A stretch of 6,474 nt of DNA from Ekhidna sp. (GTDB taxonomy: Bacteria; Bacteroidota; Bacteroidia; Cytophagales; Cyclobacteriaceae). The stretch's first letter is position 1, and each line of letters starts with the position of its first letter. Positions 1 to 6,262 of the stretch are shown here, piece by piece. The stretch is from positions 1-6,474 of the forward strand of contig JAPPDO010000244.1 of assembly GCA_028821635.1 (NCBI GenBank), given 5' to 3'. Both the position numbers and the translations under genes were made by a program. Under the pieces are notes generated by a model. The model ran no database searches. It was not told the DNA's origin and worked only from the letters and a program-made list of their open reading frames with translations.

Positions 1-126
1 GGCACGCTGTGAGACTGCTGCGGCGGTTATGGGAGCCGTGGATTGGGGTGTGCGAGGGGCATATTTATGCACTCCCGCTGCTTTAAACAATGATTTTGCG
101 GCTTTATAGTCTGATATCCGGTTCAT
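1..126 (-). CDS. Possible 5' end of an unidentified gene, running off the left edge
   Basis: Reading leftward from an ATG at 126-124, the frame stays open for 42 codons to the window edge. The product begins MNRISDYKAAKSLFKAAG and then turns rich in Ala, Thr, Ser and Pro. I do not recognise a family. The main support is position: a good Bacteroidota promoter match lies about 30 bases upstream (157-188), and this ATG is the first in-frame start after it. The other two minus-strand frames are closed. Against it, 42 open codons in GC-rich DNA can arise by chance, and a plus-strand frame (2-108) is also open and looks somewhat codon-like. The first 60 bases are 68% G+C, far above the rest of the window, so this gene may differ in composition from its neighbours. 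Function unknown. Confidence 0.35.
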   Translation of the reverse strand, partial: MNRISDYKAAKSLFKAAGVHKYAPRTPQSTAPITAAAVSQRA

Positions 127-156
127 AATCTTAGTATTCAGTAATTAATTAAGGTA

Positions 157-188
157 CAAACATAAAACAATCATTTGAAAGATGCAAA
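157..188 (-). promoter_or_regulatory. Candidate Bacteroidota sigma-A promoter facing left
   Basis: On the minus strand, TTTG (185-188) is followed after 20 bases by TATGTTTG (157-164). The second is a perfect match to the Bacteroidota -7 consensus TAnnTTTG, and the first matches the -33 TTTG at the usual spacing. Transcription would start near 150 and reach the ATG at 126 with a leader of about 25 bases. The region is T-rich, so chance matches are more likely than usual; a plus-strand TAnnTTTG also occurs at 271-278 with no gene to serve. Confidence 0.5.
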
Positions 189-237
189 CGTTTTTTCGAT
201 TTTTTTTATTTTTTTCTCTGGGTGCAGTCTTGAACGG

Positions 238-273
238 GATTTATTTGATTTTAAGGATTGCTATGATTTTTAT
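238..273. repeat. Four degenerate 9-base GATT units
   Basis: GATT begins at 238, 247, 256 and 265, an exact 9-base period over four units. The remaining five bases of each unit vary but are mostly A or T. From memory, tandem GGATTTACA-like tracts are scattered between genes in many Bacteroidota genomes, and this looks like a decayed relative of them. Because the surroundings are T-rich, the match could be partly accidental. Confidence 0.4.
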
Positions 274-405
274 TTTTGTTTGTATCATGCCTTCGCTGAC
301 CAAACTAATAATAATTTAACCACAGAAGATACAAAGATTAGGATGTAAGACGAATCCTTTCCGGGCGTAGTTTATCATCCTGCTGGGACGGCTCGTTCGG
401 GGTGG

Positions 406-891
406 CTAGTTGGATTTTATTTCCAACATCTTTATTGCCGCAGTAGCAGCTTCAATGCCTTTATTTCCATATTTCCCTCCGGCTCGATCTAATGCTTGCT
501 TCATATTGTCAGGGGTAAGTACTCCGAAGGTTACCGGTTTGTTAAATTTAAGGCTCACATTGGTAATTCCGTCAGCCACGGCCTTACAGATAAAATCAAA
601 ATGCCTGGTTTCCCCCTGAATGACACAGCCGATACAGATGACCGCATCCATATCGTGGTGCTCAGCCATCCACTGAGCCCCCAGACTTAACTCAAAAGTC
701 CCTGGTACATTTATCCGTTCAATTTTTTCTTGATTTGCCCCGACGTTGATAAGCGTTTGGTAAGCCCCTAAATAAAGTGCTTCTGTTACTTGCTCATTCC
801 ATTCTGCCACCACAAGGCCAAATCCGAACTTACTAATATCAAAACGTTGATTCAGCTTGGTGTCACTTAGGTTTTTTTCCGAAGATGCCAT
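406..891 (-). CDS. ribH: 6,7-dimethyl-8-ribityllumazine synthase
   Basis: RibH condenses 5-amino-6-ribitylamino-uracil with 3,4-dihydroxy-2-butanone 4-phosphate to give the lumazine precursor of riboflavin. It is cytoplasmic and usually assembles as pentamers or 60-mer capsids. The 161-residue product has the normal length and the expected motifs in order: AEWN with the substrate-stacking aromatic (Trp31), VPGTFE (62-67), GETRHFDF (93-100) carrying the catalytic-type His97, FGVLT (122-126), and RAGGKYGNKG (136-145) with the phosphate-contacting Arg136. The ATG at 891 suits the short N-terminal extension common in this family. The gene lies 48 bases downstream of the TPR gene on the same strand, so it is probably the distal gene of a two-gene transcript. 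A weak TAACTTTA element in that gap could add an internal start. No FMN riboswitch is seen. Identification is secure. Confidence 0.96.
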   Translation of the reverse strand: MASSEKNLSDTKLNQRFDISKFGFGLVVAEWNEQVTEALYLGAYQTLINVGANQEKIERINVPGTFELSLGAQWMAEHHDMDAVICIGCVIQGETRHFDFICKAVADGITNVSLKFNKPVTFGVLTPDNMKQALDRAGGKYGNKGIEAATAAIKMLEIKSN

Positions 892-939
892 AAATTAAAC
901 TAAATAAAGTTAAGTGGGTATTAACCTGATTCATTTCTT

Positions 940-1635
940 TTACTGAGCGAGTGCCTGCAATCGGGCTTTATGCTTTTTTGCATCATTTATCAGGGGAGAT
1001 TGCGGGTATTCTTTTTCAATGGATTGGTAAGTGTCTGCGGCATCTTGAAGATTCCCATTTTGCTCTTGTGCGATGGCAAGTTTTTTCAAATAAATTGGGG
1101 TGAAAGACTTATTTGGCTTATAATTGACTGCTTTTTGATAATAATCAATGGCATTATCAAAATTATCTTGCTCGGTGTAAGCATCTCCAACTAAGGCATA
1201 GGCCCTTGCCTGAATGAGGTAATCATTGCTGCTAAAATCATTGAGGTATCGGATTGCCTCATCAAAGGCACCCAACTTGAGATAAGAAGCACCGGCATAA
1301 AAACGAGACAGGTTTGCTGCTTTCGTTCCTGAAAATTCATCAATAATTTCTAAAAAACCATAGCTGTTACCGTCTCCATTTAATGCGAGACCTAAGCTGT
1401 CGGCTTCAAAGTAGTACTGTGCCTGAAAAAGTTCTTCCTGTGCCGTCGTGTTTTGACTGGTAATATAATAATTATACCCGGAAAAAGCCACAATTGCCAG
1501 TGCAATTACGCCGCCAATCCCAAAAACAAGCCCTTTATTTCTTTTGTTGCTTAGGAACTCGTTGGCTTTATCAACGATGGCGTTAGGGTCTTCTAATACC
1601 TGAATGCCCTCGTCTTTCTTTTTCTTTTTTGCCAT
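940..1635 (-). CDS. Membrane-anchored tetratricopeptide repeat protein (YfgM-like layout)
   Basis: The 231-residue product starts with a very basic cytoplasmic head (AKKKKK) and a segment ending near residue 34. A single hydrophobic helix follows at about 35-57, and the rest is soluble. At least three TPR-like helical pairs are visible, near 104-137 (AGASYLKLGAFDEAIRYL), 140-173 (ALVGDAYTEQDNFDNAIDYY) and 178-214 (AIAQEQNGNLQDAADTY). The positive-inside rule puts the TPR domain outside the cytoplasmic membrane, in the periplasm. The layout of short N-terminus, one membrane helix and periplasmic TPRs resembles YfgM, an ancillary protein of the SecYEG translocon that also binds periplasmic chaperones. 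That link is structural analogy; I would not assign the function. The gene precedes ribH by 48 bases and has its own -7 promoter match at 1686-1693. Confidence 0.88.
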   Translation of the reverse strand: MAKKKKKDEGIQVLEDPNAIVDKANEFLSNKRNKGLVFGIGGVIALAIVAFSGYNYYITSQNTTAQEELFQAQYYFEADSLGLALNGDGNSYGFLEIIDEFSGTKAANLSRFYAGASYLKLGAFDEAIRYLNDFSSNDYLIQARAYALVGDAYTEQDNFDNAIDYYQKAVNYKPNKSFTPIYLKKLAIAQEQNGNLQDAADTYQSIEKEYPQSPLINDAKKHKARLQALAQ

Positions 1636-1685
1636 TTTGTACGACTATCTCATTAAATTTAATTGGCTATTCCAAAGTTGGAGCA

Positions 1686-1693
1686 CAAAGATA
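1686..1693 (-). promoter_or_regulatory. -7 element of a promoter for the TPR-ribH pair
   Basis: The minus strand reads TATCTTTG, a perfect TAnnTTTG match, in the 93-base gap between the pdhA stop and the TPR start. Initiation near 1680 would give a leader of about 44 bases before the ATG at 1635. No clear TTTG is found 19-21 bases upstream, so only the -7 half is supported. The element suggests the TPR and ribH genes can be transcribed independently of pdhA. Confidence 0.5.
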
Positions 1694-1728
1694 TAGTTTC
1701 TGCATGGATGTCTATACTTGGCAGCAGA

Positions 1729-2742
1729 TTAAGACGTGACGAAAGGATAGTCATCTTCCAGATAATTGTCAGTGTAAGCTTCAGCGGCATCAGGCCATGG
1801 CGACTCTTCGGCAAATTTCACTGCTTCGGCTATCCGTTCTTTAGTTGCTTTGTCAGTTTCTGTTAATTCGTCCTCTGTGGCCCATTTATTTTTCAGAATG
1901 CTTCGCTTCACCTGTTCAATGGGGTCTTGCAGTTTATATTCCGCTAGTTCCTCTTTTGTTCGATATTTTGCCGGATCAGACATGGAATGTCCTTTGTATC
2001 TGTAGGTTCTGAATTCGAGGAAGGTAGGTCCGTCTCCTTTTCTGGCTCGGTCTGCGGCTCGTTTAACCGCATGATGAACCTTCTCAACATTCATGGCATC
2101 AACACCTTCAGAAGGCATATCGTAAGCCTTGGCTAATGTGTGTAATTCGATCACATTTGAAGTTCTCTCAACAGATGTACCCATGGCATAGCCATTGTTT
2201 TCCACGACAAAAATAGTTGGCATGCTCATTGTCATCGCCATGTTTAGTGCTTCGTGAAAAGCCCCCTGCCTGACCGCACCGTCACCCATGTAGCATATAC
2301 ATAGATTTTTTGTGCCCTTGTACTGTTCTGCAAATCCAATTCCGGCTCCAAGAGGAATCTGACCTCCAACAATTCCATGACCACCCATGAAGTTGACTTC
2401 CCGATCGAACATGTGCATGGAGCCTCCTTTACCTCCGGAGATGCCTGTAGACTTACCGAAAAGCTCTGCCATCACTCGTTTTGGATCGGTGCCCAAAGCT
2501 AGTGGATGTGCATGATCCCGATATGCCGTAATGTATTTATCCTTTTTTTCCAATGCAGAGACTGCGCCGGCTGCACATGCTTCCTGCCCAATATAGAGGT
2601 GGCAGAATCCTCGAATTTTTTGCTGACCATAAAGTTGTCCGGCTTTTTCCTCAAATCTTCTCATCAACAACATTGAACGGTACCATTCCATGTATTGCTC
2701 TTTGGAAAACTCCGCGGTCTCGATTTCCTTTTTTGTTGCCAT
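1729..2742 (-). CDS. pdhA: Pyruvate dehydrogenase E1 component, alpha subunit
   Basis: E1 alpha pairs with E1 beta to form the thiamine diphosphate enzyme that decarboxylates pyruvate and acetylates the lipoyl arm of E2, feeding acetyl-CoA to the TCA cycle. The 337-residue product shows YRDHAHPL (74-81) with the conserved active-site His77, and GGKGGSMHMF (103-112). The ThDP/Mg motif begins GDGA (153-156) and ends ENN (181-183). A phosphorylation-loop-like YRYKGHSMSDP sits at 247-257. I chose the ATG at 2742 (MATKKEIETAEF). The frame extends to an ATG at 2784, but that 14-residue extension is not family-like and runs toward the recF leader. No E1 beta or E2 gene adjoins it, so the partners must be encoded elsewhere. 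A branched-chain 2-oxoacid E1 alpha is the main alternative; the length and the GGKGGSMHMF region favour PdhA. The promoter is unclear, with only a one-mismatch TAATTTCG upstream inside the recF start region. Confidence 0.93.
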   Translation of the reverse strand: MATKKEIETAEFSKEQYMEWYRSMLLMRRFEEKAGQLYGQQKIRGFCHLYIGQEACAAGAVSALEKKDKYITAYRDHAHPLALGTDPKRVMAELFGKSTGISGGKGGSMHMFDREVNFMGGHGIVGGQIPLGAGIGFAEQYKGTKNLCICYMGDGAVRQGAFHEALNMAMTMSMPTIFVVENNGYAMGTSVERTSNVIELHTLAKAYDMPSEGVDAMNVEKVHHAVKRAADRARKGDGPTFLEFRTYRYKGHSMSDPAKYRTKEELAEYKLQDPIEQVKRSILKNKWATEDELTETDKATKERIAEAVKFAEESPWPDAAEAYTDNYLEDDYPFVTS

Positions 2743-2765
2743 AGCATATATCTTTACTCTGTTTG
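2732..2765 (+). promoter_or_regulatory. Weak candidate promoter for recF
   Basis: TTTG (2732-2735) is followed after 22 bases by TCTGTTTG (2758-2765), one mismatch from TAnnTTTG. Initiation near 2770 would give a leader of about 45 bases before the recF ATG at 2817. The -33 half lies inside the first codons of pdhA. The spacing is slightly long and the region T-rich, so this is tentative. Confidence 0.27.
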
Positions 2766-2816
2766 CAGCAAGAAACAACTGCACTACAAAGAAGCCACGA
2801 AATTACGGTAAAATCC

Positions 2817-3878
2817 ATGACCATAAAAAGCCTGCTGCTCACGTATTTCAAAAATCACCAGAGTGCCTCATTTCAATTTGGTAATGGGATTAATTGTATT
2901 CTTGGTAAGAATGGAAAGGGAAAAACAAACTTGCTTGATGCGGTTTACTATCTGTCTTTTACAAAAAGCGGGGTCGGTTGTCAGGACCGATTAGCAGTCA
3001 CCCATCATGCATCTGCTTTCACTATTTACGGGAAGTATGAAAGTCAAACGATTGCTATTCAGTTTCAGAAAGGAAGGGCTAAGTCACTTAAAATTGACGG
3101 GAAGGAACCTGAAAGATTAAGCGATGTGATCGGGAAAGTCCCTCTTGTAATGGTCTTACCCGATGATACAGGCATGATTAATGAGGGGAGTGATGAACGT
3201 AGAAAATTCTTCGACGGGGCAATAAGTCAGTTTGATCAAGCGTATTTGCAATGGCTTCTCAATTACAAGAAACTTCTAAAACAACGCAACAGCCTGCTAA
3301 AACAAGAAGGAGGCTGTCTTGATTTTCAGTTGTTAGCTGCCTATGATGATCAATTAATTCCTCTTGCTCGGAGAATCTCCGAAAGAAGGAGAGCGTTAAA
3401 AGAGATTTTTCTGCCGTTTTTACAAAAAAATTACAGAGAGCTTCACGAAGGGAAAGAGGTACCTGATTTGAATTTTAAAACGCAGATAACAGAAGAGTTT
3501 GAATCTTTGTTTAAGGCGAATGTTCGACGTGATCAAGCGGTGCAGAGAACATTGCTCGGGAGTCATCAGGATGATTTTGAATTTCTTCTAAACGGCGAGC
3601 CGATTAAACACTTTGGCTCGCAAGGGCAGCAAAAGACGTTCATTATCGCATTGAAACTCGCAACGTATGACTTCCTCAGAGAACAGACACAAAAAAAGCC
3701 TTTACTCCTCCTTGATGACATTTTTGATAAGTTGGATGAGAGCAGAATCCAATTACTGGCTGCTCTTTTGGTCAATAGGGAACGCTTTGGTCAAATTTTT
3801 ATCACCGATGCTCATCAGGATAGGAGCAAATCGTTATTTGAAGGCGAAAGAGACATTAAATTTATCAATATCGTTTAG
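2817..3878 (+). CDS. recF: DNA replication and repair protein RecF
   Basis: RecF is an SMC/ABC-type ATPase that, with RecO and RecR, helps load RecA at single-strand gaps and supports restart of stalled replication. The 353-residue product is close to the usual length. It has the Walker A motif GKNGKGKTN (30-38), the phylum-typical GSHQDDFEF segment (248-256), the ABC signature GSQGQQKT (267-274) and a Walker B/D-loop segment LLLLDDIFDKLDE (296-308). ITDAH (329-333) follows and fits the switch region. I start it at the ATG at 2817, where MTIKSLLLTYFKNH matches the family's first beta strand. The frame extends to an ATG at 2763, but those 18 residues look non-homologous and overlap the pdhA leader. 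The gene is divergent from pdhA with 74 bases between starts, and converges on menC with 31 bases between stops. It is not next to dnaA/dnaN, as is usual in this phylum. Confidence 0.95.
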   Translation: MTIKSLLLTYFKNHQSASFQFGNGINCILGKNGKGKTNLLDAVYYLSFTKSGVGCQDRLAVTHHASAFTIYGKYESQTIAIQFQKGRAKSLKIDGKEPERLSDVIGKVPLVMVLPDDTGMINEGSDERRKFFDGAISQFDQAYLQWLLNYKKLLKQRNSLLKQEGGCLDFQLLAAYDDQLIPLARRISERRRALKEIFLPFLQKNYRELHEGKEVPDLNFKTQITEEFESLFKANVRRDQAVQRTLLGSHQDDFEFLLNGEPIKHFGSQGQQKTFIIALKLATYDFLREQTQKKPLLLLDDIFDKLDESRIQLLAALLVNRERFGQIFITDAHQDRSKSLFEGERDIKFINIV

Positions 3879-3883
3879 ATGAG

Positions 3884-3910
3884 AGATGACCCCCATCTAG
3901 GGCCTTAGAT
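3884..3910. other. Two overlapping short hairpins between convergent recF and menC
   Basis: AGATG (3884-3888) can pair with CATCT (3894-3898) around a 5-base loop. ATCTA (3895-3899) can instead pair with TAGAT (3906-3910). They share bases, so only one can form at a time. Neither has a T tract on either strand, so an intrinsic terminator is not well supported. The second hairpin reaches into the menC stop codon. Confidence 0.2.
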
Positions 3911-4971
3911 TAAAAATCAATATCTCCCCATACCGATGACTTAGCGTACTTTAGTCTTCCCTCTCTTGCCATGATAGGCGAAATAATATTATTGGAGTAT
4001 ACTTCTCCGGTTCCTAAGCCATGATACTCCTTATTTTTATAGAGACTGGTGAACTGTGCTATGGCATTCAAGCCAATGTTTGACTCTAAATAAGATGTAA
4101 TCCACCACGCTACGTTATGTATCTCTGCCAGGTCAATCCACTCGCTTACAGAATTAAAGCCTCCGTGCAATGTTGGCTTTAGCACTAAATAATGCGGCTT
4201 CAAATCCTGAATCAGTGACATACGACGGTGTGATGAAGAAACATAAATGAGCTCCTCATCAAAAGCGATTGGAATCTCGCTCTTTGTGCATACAATCTCC
4301 ATCGCTTCCGGCTGCATGGGCAGAATGGGCTGCTCTATTGAATGAATATTATATTTACTTAGTTGTCTGAGTTTTGAGAGCACTTTATTCGTTTCAAAAG
4401 CTCCATTCGCATCCAGCCTGATTACTATATCATCCGATATGGCTCTTAATTTCTTAATGACTCCCAGCTCCGATTCAAAATCACTCGCACCAACCTTTAG
4501 TTTAATACACCGAAAGCCTTGGTCCAGTTTCTCTTTTATCTGGCTTTCCATGAATGAGATATCCCCCACCCATACCAAACCATTTATAGGTAAATCAATT
4601 TTCTCCGGGTCTGTTCGGAATATTTTATGCCTCCCCCCACCAATCAAATCAAGTAGTGCCATTTCAAGGCCAAACCGAATGCTTGACTCTTCTTTAGGCA
4701 CTAATCCTTCTACCAATTCAAAGATGGCCTCTTTTGTGTCCGGCCGTTCATGCTCGGCAAAAATCAGTTGATATTTCAATAGCAAATCGAAAATATCACC
4801 TGCTGCTTCACGACTCAACCGATCAATGGGGGCTACTTCCCCCAATCCAATATTACCCTGATCATCTGTAATCCGTATAAACCAGACCTTCCTATCCGGC
4901 ATCTCTCCTCTGCTTGTCATTGCTGGAAATTTGAAGTGCAGCGTATAGGGTTTAATTTCGAGCCGAAGCAT
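3910..4971 (-). CDS. menC: o-Succinylbenzoate synthase (enolase superfamily)
   Basis: MenC dehydrates SHCHC to o-succinylbenzoate in menaquinone synthesis, in the cytoplasm. The 353-residue product has the enolase-superfamily capping region followed by a barrel carrying the full catalytic set. KLK at 157-159 supplies the catalytic Lys159. The three metal ligands follow as DANGAF (Asp187), IEQPI (Glu213) and AFDEE (Asp238). The second catalytic Lys265 lies in LKPTLHGGF. Near the end, SYLESNIGLNAIAQF (293-307) is typical of OSBS in this phylum. The N-terminus, with PYTLHFKFP then TSRG, supports the ATG at 4971 as the real start. That ATG overlaps the ATG of the divergent QueA-family gene. No other men gene adjoins it, so menC is isolated here. 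A dipeptide epimerase or N-acylamino acid racemase activity cannot be excluded in this superfamily, but OSBS fits best. Confidence 0.9.
   Translation of the reverse strand: MLRLEIKPYTLHFKFPAMTSRGEMPDRKVWFIRITDDQGNIGLGEVAPIDRLSREAAGDIFDLLLKYQLIFAEHERPDTKEAIFELVEGLVPKEESSIRFGLEMALLDLIGGGRHKIFRTDPEKIDLPINGLVWVGDISFMESQIKEKLDQGFRCIKLKVGASDFESELGVIKKLRAISDDIVIRLDANGAFETNKVLSKLRQLSKYNIHSIEQPILPMQPEAMEIVCTKSEIPIAFDEELIYVSSSHRRMSLIQDLKPHYLVLKPTLHGGFNSVSEWIDLAEIHNVAWWITSYLESNIGLNAIAQFTSLYKNKEYHGLGTGEVYSNNIISPIMAREGRLKYAKSSVWGDIDF
4930..4960 (+). promoter_or_regulatory. Candidate promoter for the QueA-family gene, inside menC
   Basis: TTTG (4930-4933) is followed after exactly 19 bases by TAATTTCG (4953-4960), one mismatch from TAnnTTTG. 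Initiation a few bases after 4960 would fall almost at the ATG at 4970, giving a leaderless or near-leaderless message. The whole element lies within the first 14 codons of menC on the other strand. Confidence 0.38.
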
Positions 4972-6148
4972 GGACTTAAAATTAGTCGATTTTCTCTATG
5001 ATCTACCGGAAGACCGAATCGCTAAGTATCCTCCTGAAATAAGAGGAAGGTCAAAGCTGCTTTACTACAACTCCGGCGTAATTTCTCACCATCGTTTTAC
5101 TGACATCCCGCAGTTACTTCCGAAAGGTTCCCTTTTGGTATTTAATGACACAAAGGTGATTCCTGCCAGAATCATTATGCGAAGAGATACAGGTGCCAGT
5201 GTTGAAGTCTTCCTCCTTAAACCGATAAAACCATCGCAGGTATGTGAAGAAGTAATGAATGAAAGGGAATCATGTATTTGGAAGTGTATGATTGGTAATG
5301 CAAAGAAGTGGAAAATTGGCACCTCCCTTGAATTTTCAGAATCGACTATCCAAGCTGAGCGAATCAGTGAAGATAAAGTACAATTTAACTGGAACAATCA
5401 ACTCCCCTTTTCAGCTATTTTAGCGAAGGTAGGAAAGACCCCGCTACCGCCCTATATTGACAGAGAAGTAAATCGGGAGGATGCGGATCGCTACCAGACC
5501 GTATATTCAAAAATCAATGGAGCGGTAGCAGCCCCCACTGCCGGGCTGCATTTCACTGAGGGGATCATTCAAAAACTCTCCGCTAATGGAGTAAAAACAG
5601 ACTACCTAACGTTACACGTCTCATCAGGAACCTTCCAGCCAATCAAGTCGGAAAAGATAGAACACCACCTGATGCACAACGAGCAGATTTGGATTTCAAA
5701 AAATAATCTCGAAAATCTGCTTTACTCCTCCGACAAAACCGTAGCAGTCGGTACGACCTCTATGCGAACCATCGAAAGTTTATATTGGTACGGAGTTAAG
5801 CTGTTAAACGGAGAAACTTCATTTTTTATTGATAAAAAAGATCCTTACCGATTGAAAAAAGTGAAGAAAAAAGAGGCATTAAGTACTGTTCTTAATCACC
5901 TTATCAAATCTAATTTGAATAGGATCGGGGGTCATACGGAGATATTCCTATATCCCGGATATGAGTTCCAAATGTGTGACGGGCTGGTGACTAACTACCA
6001 TCTGCCCGGTTCCACGTTGATTTTACTGATTGCCGCTTTCGTTGGGGAAGATTGGAGAAGAATATACCGGGAAGCATTGAATAATGATTATCAATTTCTG
6101 AGCTATGGAGACGGCTCATTGTTAATGAAAAAATGCGCTAATTCGTAG
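4970..6148 (+). CDS. queA: S-adenosylmethionine:tRNA ribosyltransferase-isomerase family protein, probably a QueA paralog
   Basis: QueA transfers and isomerises the ribosyl part of SAM onto preQ1 at tRNA position 34, giving epoxyqueuosine. Family motifs run in order: DFLYDLPEDRIA (7-18), NDTKVIPAR (59-67), GKTPLPPYI (155-163), DRYQTVY (173-179), GAVAAPTAGLHFT (184-196), LHVSSGTFQPI (215-225), GTTSMRTIES (261-270), IFLYPGYEF (325-333), TNYHLPGSTL (341-350) and SYGDGSLL (378-385). At 392 residues it is longer than typical QueA (about 350). Several motifs deviate: HVSSGTF for HVGxGTF, ESLYWYGVKL after the GTTS motif, and GDGSLL for GDAMLI. From memory, these match a longer second QueA-like protein common in Bacteroidota, so its substrate may not be preQ1-tRNA. 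The start is fixed: an in-frame stop lies at 4946-4948 and no other ATG intervenes. The ATG overlaps that of menC. Confidence 0.88.
   Translation: MDLKLVDFLYDLPEDRIAKYPPEIRGRSKLLYYNSGVISHHRFTDIPQLLPKGSLLVFNDTKVIPARIIMRRDTGASVEVFLLKPIKPSQVCEEVMNERESCIWKCMIGNAKKWKIGTSLEFSESTIQAERISEDKVQFNWNNQLPFSAILAKVGKTPLPPYIDREVNREDADRYQTVYSKINGAVAAPTAGLHFTEGIIQKLSANGVKTDYLTLHVSSGTFQPIKSEKIEHHLMHNEQIWISKNNLENLLYSSDKTVAVGTTSMRTIESLYWYGVKLLNGETSFFIDKKDPYRLKKVKKKEALSTVLNHLIKSNLNRIGGHTEIFLYPGYEFQMCDGLVTNYHLPGSTLILLIAAFVGEDWRRIYREALNNDYQFLSYGDGSLLMKKCANS
4977..4984 (-). promoter_or_regulatory. Candidate -7 element for menC, inside the QueA-family gene
   Basis: The minus strand reads TAATTTTA, one mismatch (final G to A) from TAnnTTTG, five bases before the menC ATG. 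No TTTG is visible at the expected upstream distance. If used, it would also give a nearly leaderless transcript, mirroring the candidate on the plus strand. It is AT-rich and may be accidental. Confidence 0.25.
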
Positions 6149-6262
6149 AGAATTCTCACTTCTGACAGTATCAAAATCAACTTATTAATCAAACGGTACG
6201 GTCGAAAACCCGACATAATAAATGGCATTTCCCACTTTTAAAATTGATGGGTAAAAAGCTCC

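Larger units (their letters stand above)
127..405. other. AT-rich non-coding interval left of ribH
   Basis: No convincing gene is present here on either strand. The stretch 161-220 is only about 23% G+C and contains long T runs. The interval holds the leftward promoter (157-188), a degenerate 9-base repeat (238-273), a CCACAGA-type low-complexity stretch (318-340), and a 6-bp inverted repeat AGGATG/CATCCT (340-345 and 376-381) with a 30-base loop. No convincing intrinsic terminator for ribH is visible: there is no compact GC stem followed by a T tract on the minus strand. Confidence 0.6.

Noticed and set aside
2..108. Plus-strand open frame ending in TAG at 106-108, as the 3' end of a gene
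   Set aside because: Its codons look plausible (many begin with G, and it contains MGAVDWGVRGAYL). A loose resemblance to the end of dihydropteroate synthase fails because the conserved RVHD is absent. The minus-strand frame has a start codon and promoter, so I preferred it, though not strongly.
244..278. Plus-strand promoter match, TTTG-N23-TATTTTTG
   Set aside because: The -7 half is perfect, but the spacing is long, the region is T-rich, and no plus-strand gene lies downstream; it would only run antisense into ribH.
892..939. FMN riboswitch or other structured leader before ribH
   Set aside because: The gap is only 48 bases, AT-rich, and has no room or conserved pattern for an RFN element.
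3879..3909. Bidirectional intrinsic terminator between recF and menC
   Set aside because: The stems are only 5 bp, mutually exclusive, and no T tract follows on either strand.
4439..4771. 110-codon plus-strand frame
   Set aside because: It lies entirely antisense to menC, whose catalytic motifs are intact, and its product is low-complexity with no recognisable domain.
5086..5397. 103-codon minus-strand frame
   Set aside because: It is antisense to the QueA-family gene and shows no family features, so it is a frame shadow.
6149..6262. Terminator or small RNA in the queA / T9SS gene gap
   Set aside because: Only a 4-bp GTCG/CGAC stem and an AAATG/CATTT near-palindrome are present; neither is followed by a T tract or has a promoter.
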